From assembly GCA_944388615.1 (NCBI GenBank), contig CALXJL010000034.1, forward strand, positions 1-14,721: 14,721 nt of DNA, in the 5' to 3' direction. Shown in pieces: positions 9,017 to 14,721 of this stretch (position 1 is its first letter; each line of letters opens with the position of its first letter). The notes beneath the pieces are model-generated. The model was not told the origin of the DNA and did no database searches. It saw nothing but the letters and a program-made list of their open reading frames with translations. The stretch is from an uncultured Clostridia bacterium (GTDB taxonomy: Bacteria > Bacillota > Clostridia > TANB77 > CAG-508). Made by a program: the position numbers and the translations under genes.

Positions 9017-9132
9017 CAAGGTCTGTTCCCAAGTGGACAAAATGTCCAATCCGGGTAAGAGCCCAAATGCCCATTTTGTCCATTTGGGGACTGTCCCTGA
9101 ATGCCCAAAATGTCCAAAGAGGGACAGACTTG
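9017..9132. repeat. GC-rich ~115-bp palindromic element (REP/MITE-like)
   Basis: The ends form an imperfect terminal inverted repeat: CAAG-TCTGT-CCC on the left (9017-9030, two single-base bulges) against GGGACAGACTTG (9121-9132). Inside, 9023-9044 pairs with 9072-9093 in a 22-nt stem with few mismatches. Alternative pairs compete with it: CCCAAATG (9062-9069) with CATTTGGG (9081-9088), CTGTCCCT (9091-9098) with AGGGACAG (9120-9127), and GGACA (9035-9039) with TGTCC (9043-9047). AAAATGTCCAA occurs twice (9039-9049, 9107-9117). It may belong to a dispersed palindromic repeat family; this needs a genome search. Confidence 0.65.
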
Positions 9133-9158
9133 CATTTTAAATTTACTTATAGTACAAT
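9130..9158 (+). promoter_or_regulatory. Sigma-A-type promoter for the DUF5711-cvpA operon
   Basis: TTGCAT (9130-9135) and TACAAT (9153-9158) are separated by 17 nt. Transcription would begin near 9165, about 25 nt before the ATG. The -35 box overlaps the right end of the GC-rich palindromic element. Confidence 0.65.
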
Positions 9159-9188
9159 GAAGGCGAAATAAAAACAAAGGAAGTAACT

Positions 9189-10376
9189 ATGGAAGTTATA
9201 GGTTTTAAGGAAAATGAAAAAAAGAATGTAAATAAAAAGAAATTAATATTGTCTATTTTTATTATATTGCTGATAGTAACTGTTCTGGTTGTGTTGTCTT
9301 TTTATGTTGCAGATAAAGGGTTTAGAGAATGGGTTGATATTAATATATTAAAAAAGGAAGTTGAAGAAAATGGGCTGGTGTCTATAGATTTTAATTCTGA
9401 TATAGCTGGAAATGTTTTTGCTTATGATAATTATATTACAATATTAGAAGATAATAAATTGAATATATACAATTCGTCTGGAAAGCCAGAGCAAACAATA
9501 GATATGGAAATTTCACAGCCTATGTTTTATTCAAATAATAGATTTCTATTAGTAGCGGAAAAAGAAAAAAATAAATTATACTTTATTAGAGGAACAAGCC
9601 TAATGTGGGAAAAAGAAACTGAAGGCAATATATCAAAAATGCAAGTTAATGAAAATGGATATATTTCTATTATCTTAACTGGAACAACATATAAGAGTGT
9701 AATAGTTGTATATGATAGTGAAGGAAAAGAAATGTTTAAAACATATTTATCAAATACATTAGCAGTTGACACATCTATTTCAAAAGATAATAAATATGTA
9801 GCATTTGCAGAAGTAAATACATCAGGCACATTAATTCAATCAAATATAAAAGTTATATCAATGGAAAAAGCACAAACAACTCCAGCAGATTCTATTATAT
9901 ATACATACCAAGCTCAAACAGATAGTCTAATAATAGATATAAATTATCAAGATAAAAATAATCTTCTTTGTATGTATAATGATAGAATTAGTACTATAAC
10001 TAATAATGAAAACAGAGATTTAGTAGAATTTAGTACAGATGATAAACAGATTAATTTTTCTACTATAGAAATGGATTCAGATTATGCTATTGTATATGAA
10101 GAACCAAAAGGATTATTTAAAGCAGACACATGTATAGATATTGTAAATATAGCAAGTGAAAATACTAGTTTATACACGATGGAAGGTGTGGCTAAAGAAT
10201 TATATACATATGGCGAAGTATTAGCAATAAATTTGGGATCAGAAGTACATTTTATTAATAATATTGGATGGCTTATGAAGAAATATACTTCTACACAAGA
10301 AATACAACGAATTGTTATGAGTAATAATATAGCAGGAATTATATATGGAAATAAAGTAGAAATTTTAAGTTTATAA
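9189..10376 (+). CDS. DUF5711-family membrane-anchored propeller-like protein
   Basis: This 395-residue protein has a short Lys-rich cytoplasmic N-terminus, one membrane segment at about residues 19-40, and an extracytoplasmic region of repeated beta strands such as NVFAYDNYITILED, KLNIYNSSGKP and SVIVVYDSEGKE, which suggest a WD40/PQQ-like propeller. This pattern fits DUF5711 (assigned from memory of the family). The biochemical role is unknown; the position suggests an envelope function. The ATG at 9189 is preceded by AAAGGAAG with a 5-nt gap. The gene ends 16 nt before cvpA, so the two are probably co-transcribed from the promoter at 9130-9158. Confidence in the gene is very high, in the family name moderate. 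Confidence 0.85.
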   Translation: MEVIGFKENEKKNVNKKKLILSIFIILLIVTVLVVLSFYVADKGFREWVDINILKKEVEENGLVSIDFNSDIAGNVFAYDNYITILEDNKLNIYNSSGKPEQTIDMEISQPMFYSNNRFLLVAEKEKNKLYFIRGTSLMWEKETEGNISKMQVNENGYISIILTGTTYKSVIVVYDSEGKEMFKTYLSNTLAVDTSISKDNKYVAFAEVNTSGTLIQSNIKVISMEKAQTTPADSIIYTYQAQTDSLIIDINYQDKNNLLCMYNDRISTITNNENRDLVEFSTDDKQINFSTIEMDSDYAIVYEEPKGLFKADTCIDIVNIASENTSLYTMEGVAKELYTYGEVLAINLGSEVHFINNIGWLMKKYTSTQEIQRIVMSNNIAGIIYGNKVEILSL

Positions 10377-10392
10377 ATTGGAGGATAAGATA

Positions 10393-11028
10393 ATGGTTGT
10401 AGATTTTATTATTATTGCAATAATAGTATTATTCGCATATATTTCTTACAAAAAAGGATTAACAGGTTGTATTTTAAAAATTATGTCATTAATAATTTCT
10501 ATAGTAATAGCTATAATACTATATATACCTGTATCAAACTTTATAGTAAATAATACACCAATCGGACCAAAAGTAGAAGAGGCTATAACAAATACATTTA
10601 TAACAACAGAAAATGACGAAGTAAAAGTAAAAGATACAGCGCCAAATGCTATACAGGACTATTTAAATGAAGTCATTACAGACACCACAAATGCGGCAAA
10701 AGAAGTTACTGTAGAGGCAGTAGCAAAAGGTGCATCAGAAGCAATAATCAGAGTTACTACTTTAATTGTATTAATTATTTTATCAAATATCATTTTATTA
10801 GTAGTAAGAATATTTGCTAATATACTTACAGATTTACCAATAATAAAACAAGTAGATAAAATAGGTGGGGTAGCATATGGGATAATAGAAGCTTTATTAA
10901 TAATATATGTAATATTAGCTATTTTATCATTTATAAATAATGAATTTATAAAAACAAATATAAATGACTCATTTATCGGAAATATGATGTATAATAATAA
11001 TATAATTTTAAATATATTTTTTAAATAA
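10393..11028 (+). CDS. cvpA: CvpA-family integral membrane protein
   Basis: The protein has 211 residues and four hydrophobic segments, at about residues 2-19, 25-47, 118-140 and 160-182, with a polar loop between the second and third. The pattern DxIGGxxYGxxEALL near residues 155-168 fits the glycine-rich CvpA/colicin V production protein signature. The family is linked to colicin V secretion in E. coli and more broadly to envelope homeostasis; the molecular function here is unknown. The start is ATG 10393, because GGAGG at 10380-10384 lies 8 nt upstream. A TTG at 10378 in the same frame lies at the ribosome binding site and is not the start. It follows the DUF5711 gene by 16 nt. Confidence 0.82.
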   Translation: MVVDFIIIAIIVLFAYISYKKGLTGCILKIMSLIISIVIAIILYIPVSNFIVNNTPIGPKVEEAITNTFITTENDEVKVKDTAPNAIQDYLNEVITDTTNAAKEVTVEAVAKGASEAIIRVTTLIVLIILSNIILLVVRIFANILTDLPIIKQVDKIGGVAYGIIEALLIIYVILAILSFINNEFIKTNINDSFIGNMMYNNNIILNIFFK

Positions 11029-11029
11029 G

Positions 11030-11058
11030 TTGAATTATTAATAAATATCTGATATACT
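11030..11058 (+). promoter_or_regulatory. Sigma-A-type promoter for the LCP gene
   Basis: TTGAAT (11030-11035) and TATACT (11053-11058) are separated by exactly 17 nt, directly after the cvpA stop codon. Transcription would start near 11065, giving a leader of about 28 nt. This suggests the LCP gene can be expressed independently of the DUF5711-cvpA pair. Confidence 0.65.
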
Positions 11059-11092
11059 ACAAAAGATTATTAATGAATTGGAGTGAATAATA

Positions 11093-12430
11093 TTGAAATC
11101 AAATGATGTAAAAAACAAAGGAAAAAAGGATAAAAAGAATATTAAAAATAAAAAAGGTAAAAAGAAAATTGTTGCAAAAATTTTTTTAATTTTATTAATT
11201 GCTATAATTGCAGCAGGAATATATTTCGTATATAAAGTTCAACAAAATGGAGGAGGAGCACAAGGTATTGTTGCTACAATGCTAGGAACAGACATGACAA
11301 AGAAAAAGGACATGCCAAAAATAAATGTACTACTATTGGGAGCAAGCCAGAATCTAACAGATACAATAATGGTAGCATCATATGATCCTAATTCACAAAC
11401 AGCATCATTAATGTCAATTCCAAGAGATACATTTGTAGGAAAAAGTAAAAGTAGAGCAACAGCTTCAGATAAAATAAATTCACTATATCAATATGGACCA
11501 GAAAGAACATTAAAAGCAGTTAATGATATTACTGGATTAGATATAAAATATTATTTAGCTGTGGATACAAAGGCTTTAAGAGAACTTGTTGATGCAATTG
11601 GAGGAGTTACATTTAATGTACCAATAGACATGAAATATACAGATACTAGTCAAAAATTATATATTGATTTAAAAGCTGGAGAACAAGTTTTAGATGGAAA
11701 TAAAGCAGAACAAGTAGTAAGATTTAGACATAATGATGATGGAAGTTCATATCCTGTATCATATGGTGATAATGATTTGGGAAGAATGAAAACACAAAGA
11801 GACTTTTTAATTGCAGTAGCAAAACAAACATTAAAACCATCAAACATATTAAAACTAACAGAACTAGTTGATATAGCAAAAAATAATGTTACAACAAATT
11901 TGGAATTTGATGTAATAAAAGATTATATACCTCATATGGTAGAATTTAGTACAGAAAATATAACAACAGGAGCATTACCAGGAACACCAGAAAAATGTAA
12001 TGGTGTATGGTTATTTATACGAGACAAAACAGAATCACAAAAATTAATAGATCAATTATTTTTATCAAATTATGCAGAAGTAGAAGACTCATCTACTACA
12101 GAAGAGGAAGAAATCGCTGAAACAGAAAAAGTTGAATATACTACTACTCAAAAAGAAGAAAATGAAAAAGTAACAGTAAAAATAATAAATGGATCAGGAT
12201 CAGATGATAAAGCAAAAAAGTTAGCTAAAGAGCTTAAAGAGGATGGATTTACATTAGAAGATACACAAGATTCATCAACAGTTATAAAAACTGTTATAAT
12301 AAATAGAAATGATATAACAAATGAAATGATGGAAAGATTAAAATCATCTGTCGGGAGAGGTAGTATTACAGTAGGAAACAAATCAGAAAAAGTAGATGTA
12401 ACAATATTATTAGGACAGGATTATAAATAA
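11093..12430 (+). CDS. LytR-CpsA-Psr (LCP) family protein with LytR_C domain
   Basis: This is a 445-residue protein with a Lys-rich cytoplasmic N-terminus and a membrane anchor at about residues 28-47. An LCP domain follows at about 75-245: INVLLLGAS, TDTIMVASYDP, SIPRDTF (108-114), VVRFRHND (208-215), DLGRMKTQRDFL (228-239). After an acidic linker (330-358), a LytR_C-like domain covers about 359-443. LCP enzymes transfer undecaprenyl-linked glycopolymers such as teichoic acids or capsule to peptidoglycan outside the membrane. The segment before TDTIM is short and has Leu where many family members carry Arg. The start is TTG 11093: GGAG at 11080-11083 is 9 nt upstream, and the next in-frame ATG lies beyond the membrane segment. 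The polymer it attaches cannot be told from the sequence. Confidence 0.93.
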   Translation: MKSNDVKNKGKKDKKNIKNKKGKKKIVAKIFLILLIAIIAAGIYFVYKVQQNGGGAQGIVATMLGTDMTKKKDMPKINVLLLGASQNLTDTIMVASYDPNSQTASLMSIPRDTFVGKSKSRATASDKINSLYQYGPERTLKAVNDITGLDIKYYLAVDTKALRELVDAIGGVTFNVPIDMKYTDTSQKLYIDLKAGEQVLDGNKAEQVVRFRHNDDGSSYPVSYGDNDLGRMKTQRDFLIAVAKQTLKPSNILKLTELVDIAKNNVTTNLEFDVIKDYIPHMVEFSTENITTGALPGTPEKCNGVWLFIRDKTESQKLIDQLFLSNYAEVEDSSTTEEEEIAETEKVEYTTTQKEENEKVTVKIINGSGSDDKAKKLAKELKEDGFTLEDTQDSSTVIKTVIINRNDITNEMMERLKSSVGRGSITVGNKSEKVDVTILLGQDYK

Positions 12431-12435
12431 AAAAT

Positions 12436-12470
12436 AAAGGGGGAATAAATTAATATTATTCTCCCTTTTT
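12436..12470. terminator. Bidirectional intrinsic terminator between LCP and dacF genes
   Basis: AAAGGGGGAATAA (12436-12448) pairs with TTATTCTCCCTTT (12456-12468), with one G-T wobble, around a 7-nt loop. T-rich tracts follow on both strands: TTTTTATTTATTTT on + and TTTATTTTTTATTT on -. It serves the convergent LCP and carboxypeptidase genes. Confidence 0.88.
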
Positions 12471-12472
12471 AT

Positions 12473-13786
12473 TTATTTTCTTCTTCTATGATTTGATTTT
12501 TTCCTATAATTCCCTTTACGTTTAGATTTTTTTGATGGTTTAAAAACTGTCATTGCAAATAATATTATAAATATTCCTAATACTATTCTAAATACCCATG
12601 GCATAAAATCTACACGTTCTACACTATTGGCAGATAAAATCTCTGAAGAATATGATACCCCATCAATTGTATATGTTGCAGTTCCTAATATTGTATTTTC
12701 TTGAATAGGTGCATCTATATTAAACGAAAAGTCAATAGTAGGTGTTATAGACTTTAGCGAGGTGTCATTATCTAATAATAAATTTATATCATCTTTTAAC
12801 TTAATTTTTAAATTTTTAGTTTCTTCTGTAGCGTTTGGTACTACTATAGAATCAATTACATCTCCTGATTTATTTATACTTTTTACACTATAATTATTAA
12901 AAGCAAATTCAAATAGTTTTTTACAATCTAAAAATCTTTGATCTAATAAGTCTTCTTTTGATATTTCCCCACCTAAAACAGTTGCAATATATGTAACTCC
13001 ATCCTTCTCTGCACTAGAAATAATACAATGACCTGCTGGCTCTGTATAACCTGTTTTTAAACCTGTTGCATATTCATAATAATAATTAGATGGTTTAGTA
13101 GAATTATCCTCTTTAATAAGAGAGTTTGTAGTTCTAAAAATTCTATCTTCTTTATCATAAGCATTTGTTATTGGAAGTGTATATTCTGTTTTCGCCACAA
13201 TCTCTTTTATTTCTGGAAATTGTAAAGCATATCTACCAATTAAAGCTAAATCATAGGCAGTTGAAACATGTTCTTCATCATGTATTCCATTAGGATTAAC
13301 AAAATGAGTGTTTTTACATCCTATTTCAATTGCTTTTGTATTCATCATTGATGAAAAACTTTCAACAGATCCAGCAATATATTCAGCGAGTGCAACAGCA
13401 GCATCATTAGCAGAAGGAATTAGCAATACATTCAAAAGTTGTTCTGCTGTAAGTTGTTCACCAACTCGTAAAGAAGCTGTAGAGTATCCACTAGGTATAC
13501 TAAATACTGCATTATGACTAATAGTTACTATATCAGACATTTCACAATTTTCCAAAGTAAGTATTGCAGTCATAACTTTTGTGGTGCTTGCAGGATACAT
13601 TACTTCATCTGAATTCTTTTCATATAAAATTTTTCCAGTACTATATTCCATTAAAATACATGATGGTGAAGCCACATATGGTGCTTCACTAGTAGCATAT
13701 AATATGCTAGAAAATGAAAGTATAGTTATAAATAAAGTAAAAAATATAAATAATTTTAAAATATTGTGTTTTTTATGTAAGTTCAT
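12473..13786 (-). CDS. dacF: D-alanyl-D-alanine carboxypeptidase, DacF/PBP5 type (S11 family)
   Basis: This 437-residue penicillin-binding protein removes the terminal D-Ala from peptidoglycan stem pentapeptides outside the membrane. It has a signal peptide (about residues 8-31, possible cut after LYA) and the three active-site motifs: STTK at 67-70 (nucleophile Ser67, Lys70), SAN at 125-127 and KTG at 244-246. A PBP5_C-like beta domain follows at about 295-390. A C-terminal membrane segment (about 396-415) and a very basic tail (KPSKKSKRK to HRRRK) end it. ATG 13784-13786 is the only usable start: an in-frame TAG lies upstream and no ATG/GTG/TTG falls between. Its Shine-Dalgarno is unusually distant (separate entry). 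The symbol dacF is by analogy; dacA or dacB naming is equally possible. Confidence 0.93.
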   Translation of the reverse strand: MNLHKKHNILKLFIFFTLFITILSFSSILYATSEAPYVASPSCILMEYSTGKILYEKNSDEVMYPASTTKVMTAILTLENCEMSDIVTISHNAVFSIPSGYSTASLRVGEQLTAEQLLNVLLIPSANDAAVALAEYIAGSVESFSSMMNTKAIEIGCKNTHFVNPNGIHDEEHVSTAYDLALIGRYALQFPEIKEIVAKTEYTLPITNAYDKEDRIFRTTNSLIKEDNSTKPSNYYYEYATGLKTGYTEPAGHCIISSAEKDGVTYIATVLGGEISKEDLLDQRFLDCKKLFEFAFNNYSVKSINKSGDVIDSIVVPNATEETKNLKIKLKDDINLLLDNDTSLKSITPTIDFSFNIDAPIQENTILGTATYTIDGVSYSSEILSANSVERVDFMPWVFRIVLGIFIILFAMTVFKPSKKSKRKGNYRKKSNHRRRK

Positions 13787-13818
13787 TTGTTTATTCTTTA
13801 GAAAACTAAAGACTCCTT
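13787..13818 (-). promoter_or_regulatory. dacF ribosome binding site with hairpin in the spacer
   Basis: On the - strand, AAGGAG (complement of 13813-13818) is directly followed by TCTTTAG-TTTT-CTAAAGA (complement of 13795-13812), a perfect 7-bp hairpin with a 4-nt loop. ATAAACAA (13787-13794) then leads to the ATG. The linear distance is 26 nt, too long for normal initiation. If the hairpin folds, the effective distance is 8 nt. Confidence 0.7.
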
Positions 13819-13837
13819 TCTATAATCAATATTTATA

Positions 13838-13866
13838 ACTATATATTAAAATTGATAAAAATTCAA
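13838..13866 (-). promoter_or_regulatory. Sigma-A-type promoter for dacF
   Basis: On the - strand, TTGAAT (complement of 13861-13866) and TATAGT (complement of 13838-13843) are separated by 17 nt. Transcription would start near 13831, giving a leader of about 45 nt that contains the ribosome binding site hairpin. The -35 box matches that of the LCP promoter. Confidence 0.6.
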
Positions 13867-13880
13867 TACATATAATTGAA
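13862..13880. promoter_or_regulatory. Inverted repeat between divergent dacF and comEA, possible operator
   Basis: TTCAAT (13862-13867) and ATTGAA (13875-13880) form an inverted repeat with a 7-nt spacer. It overlaps the dacF -35 box and a TATAAT (13871-13876) that could be the comEA -10 box. No -35 box at proper distance is seen for comEA. In such AT-rich DNA a 6-bp repeat may be chance. Confidence 0.25.
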
Positions 13881-13906
13881 AATATTCATATAAAAGGAGT
13901 GATAAT

Positions 13907-14590
13907 ATTTTAGATAAATTTAATGATAAGAAAATTGTAATATTACTTATAATAATAGTTTTAACAATATCTATAGGAGTTATTATTTATATTAAATATA
14001 ATAGTGAAGAAGAGTTTTATATTGAAGAATCAAATAGTATTATTAATGTTAATGAGGTTGTAGAAAAAGAAATAGGTGAAACTAAAGAAAAAATCATTGT
14101 ACATGTAACTGGAGCAGTAAATAAAGAAGGAATAGTAGAATTAGAAGAAGGAAGTAGAATAATAGATGCAATAGAAATGGCAGGTGGAGCTAAAGAAGAT
14201 GCGAATTTATCAAAAATAAATTTAGCATATCAATTAGAAGATGGTCAAAAATTATATGTTCCGAATATTAATGATAAAGAAGAAATGGAATATATTACTG
14301 AAGATGTGGCAAAAAATAATATTGTTAATAATTATGGTATAGTTACAGATGAAAAAGAAAATAATAAAAATAAAACTAATATAGAAAGTGGGAAAAAAGT
14401 AATGGTTAATATAAACAAGGCAACCCAATCAGAATTAGAAAATTTGCCTGGAATAGGTCCAGCTATAGCGACAAGGATAATAGAATATAGAAATGAAAAT
14501 GGAAAATTTAGTTCAATTGATGATATAAAAAATGTTAAAGGAATTGGTGATGCAAAATACGACAAAATAAAGGATAGTATAGAAGTATAG
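13907..14590 (+). CDS. comEA: ComEA-like DNA-uptake receptor, probable ATT start
   Basis: ComEA is a membrane-anchored protein that binds double-stranded DNA outside the membrane during natural transformation. The reading frame from 13907 gives 227 residues: a membrane anchor at about 10-29, an acidic linker, an SLBB-type domain (about 63-120, VHVTGAVNKEG to KLYVPN), and a helix-hairpin-helix region (about 168-225) with NINKAT, LPGIGPAIA and KGIGDAKYDKI. This is the usual ComEA layout. The first ATG (14177, residue 91) falls inside SLBB and would delete the anchor. No in-frame ATG, GTG or TTG precedes it. ATT at 13907 lies 7 nt after GGAG (13896-13899), so it is the best start candidate. Alternatives are an inactivated start or a sequence error. 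It stands alone here; comEC and comEB are not visible. Confidence 0.85.
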   Translation: MLDKFNDKKIVILLIIIVLTISIGVIIYIKYNSEEEFYIEESNSIINVNEVVEKEIGETKEKIIVHVTGAVNKEGIVELEEGSRIIDAIEMAGGAKEDANLSKINLAYQLEDGQKLYVPNINDKEEMEYITEDVAKNNIVNNYGIVTDEKENNKNKTNIESGKKVMVNINKATQSELENLPGIGPAIATRIIEYRNENGKFSSIDDIKNVKGIGDAKYDKIKDSIEV

Positions 14591-14600
14591 GATATAAGAA

Positions 14601-14637
14601 AAAGAAGAATTACAAATTTAGGATGTAATTCTTCTTT
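14601..14637 (+). terminator. 13-bp perfect hairpin just after comEA, weak terminator or 3' stem
   Basis: AAAGAAGAATTAC (14601-14613) pairs exactly with GTAATTCTTCTTT (14625-14637) around an 11-nt loop. Only three Ts end the stem and AATATTAG follows, so termination would be weak. It starts 10 nt past the comEA stop. Confidence 0.55.
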
Positions 14638-14652
14638 AATATTAGAGAATGT

Positions 14653-14704
14653 AAAATAAGGTGTGTAAAATGGTCGACAAATTTTGCAAAACCTTATTTT
14701 TTTT
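14653..14704 (+). terminator. Strong intrinsic terminator downstream of comEA
   Basis: AAAATAAGGT (14653-14662) pairs with ACCTTATTTT (14691-14700). An inner stem TGTAAAAT/ATTTTGCA (14664-14671 with 14681-14688, one wobble) closes the loop GGTCGACAA. Eight Ts run from 14697 to 14704. The remaining 17 bases of the window show nothing further. Confidence 0.8.
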
Positions 14705-14721
14705 AAAACTAAAAAAACTGG

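Larger units (their letters stand above)
8847..9188. other. 342-base non-coding stretch made of consecutive inverted repeats
   Basis: No gene is supported here. From left to right it holds a terminator, a perfect 20-bp hairpin, a small nested hairpin, a GC-rich palindromic element, a promoter and the ribosome binding site of the next gene. The GC-rich part (about 9021-9129) stands out sharply from the AT-rich surroundings. Confidence 0.8.

Noticed and set aside
9017..9132. Riboswitch or T-box leader for the DUF5711 operon
   Set aside because: The element lies upstream of the predicted -10 box, so it would not be in the transcript. No T-box (TGGNACC) or known aptamer core was seen.
10378..10380. 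TTG at 10378 as the cvpA start
   Set aside because: It sits in the ribosome binding site itself. GGAGG at 10380-10384 is placed for the ATG at 10393.
13308..13838. ORFs on the + strand opposite dacF
   Set aside because: They overlap a clear carboxypeptidase with all catalytic motifs and have no features of their own.
13899..13913. GTG at 13899 as the comEA start
   Set aside because: It is in a different frame and meets a TAG after three codons.
14177..14179. ATG at 14177 as the comEA start
   Set aside because: It would remove the membrane anchor and half of the SLBB domain, both of which are encoded in frame just upstream. No ribosome binding site precedes it.
1..14721. tRNA or rRNA genes and a mycoplasma-type genetic code
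   Set aside because: No cloverleaf with the GGTTCRA arm or rRNA-like sequence was noticed. All Trp codons inspected are TGG and no TGA occurs in the reading frames of the genes.

Overview
The window looks like part of the chromosome of an AT-rich, low-GC Gram-positive bacterium (Bacillota, most likely a Clostridia member, possibly an uncultured gut lineage). The grounds are strong A-richness of the coding strands, GGAG-type ribosome binding sites, sigma-A-like promoters with 17-nt spacers, and gene families typical of that group: DUF5711, CvpA, LytR-CpsA-Psr, DacF-like PBP and ComEA. Trp is encoded by TGG and no in-frame TGA is seen, so a mycoplasma-type code is not indicated. This is inferred from sequence alone; no database search was possible.

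Region 1 (1-8846, + strand) is one enormous surface-protein gene, cut off at its 5' end by the window edge: 2,947 residues are visible with no start. The order is: about eight propeller-like 60-residue repeats; an InlB-like domain; a SpaA/Cna_B-like domain that appears split by two tandem beta-rich modules; MucBP repeats; a second InlB-like domain; a mosaic of MucBP, Cna_B, DUF11-like and an unassigned 'ITKTG...VDTLPYEID...TITWT' module; four more MucBP repeats; and a C-terminal SVKTG-hydrophobic-KIRKRRK sorting signal. It is probably a sortase-anchored stalk or adhesin.

Region 2 (8847-9188) is a 342-base non-coding stretch packed with inverted repeats: an intrinsic terminator, a perfect 20-bp hairpin, a smaller nested hairpin, and a roughly 115-bp GC-rich palindromic element whose right end merges with a promoter.

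Region 3 (9189-12430, + strand) holds a DUF5711 membrane-anchored propeller-like protein and a CvpA-family membrane protein, 16 nt apart and probably co-transcribed. A LytR-CpsA-Psr (LCP) protein follows with its own promoter and a TTG start. A bidirectional terminator separates it from the convergent next gene.

Region 4 (12473-13786, - strand) is a DacF-type D-alanyl-D-alanine carboxypeptidase. Its Shine-Dalgarno sequence is 26 nt from the ATG but is separated from it by a hairpin that would restore normal spacing. Divergent from it, region 5 (13907-14590, + strand) is ComEA, the DNA-uptake receptor. Its full-length form (membrane anchor, SLBB, helix-hairpin-helix) has no ATG/GTG/TTG start, and an ATT codon at 13907 sits at ideal distance from a good ribosome binding site. 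Two hairpins, the second a strong terminator, close the window.

The common theme is the cell envelope: a giant surface protein, a wall-polymer ligase family, a peptidoglycan carboxypeptidase and a DNA-uptake receptor. I see no obvious defence system or mobile-element cargo. The most notable points are the two unusual translation-initiation regions, the modular architecture and non-LPXTG sorting signal of the giant protein, and the palindrome-rich intergenic block.
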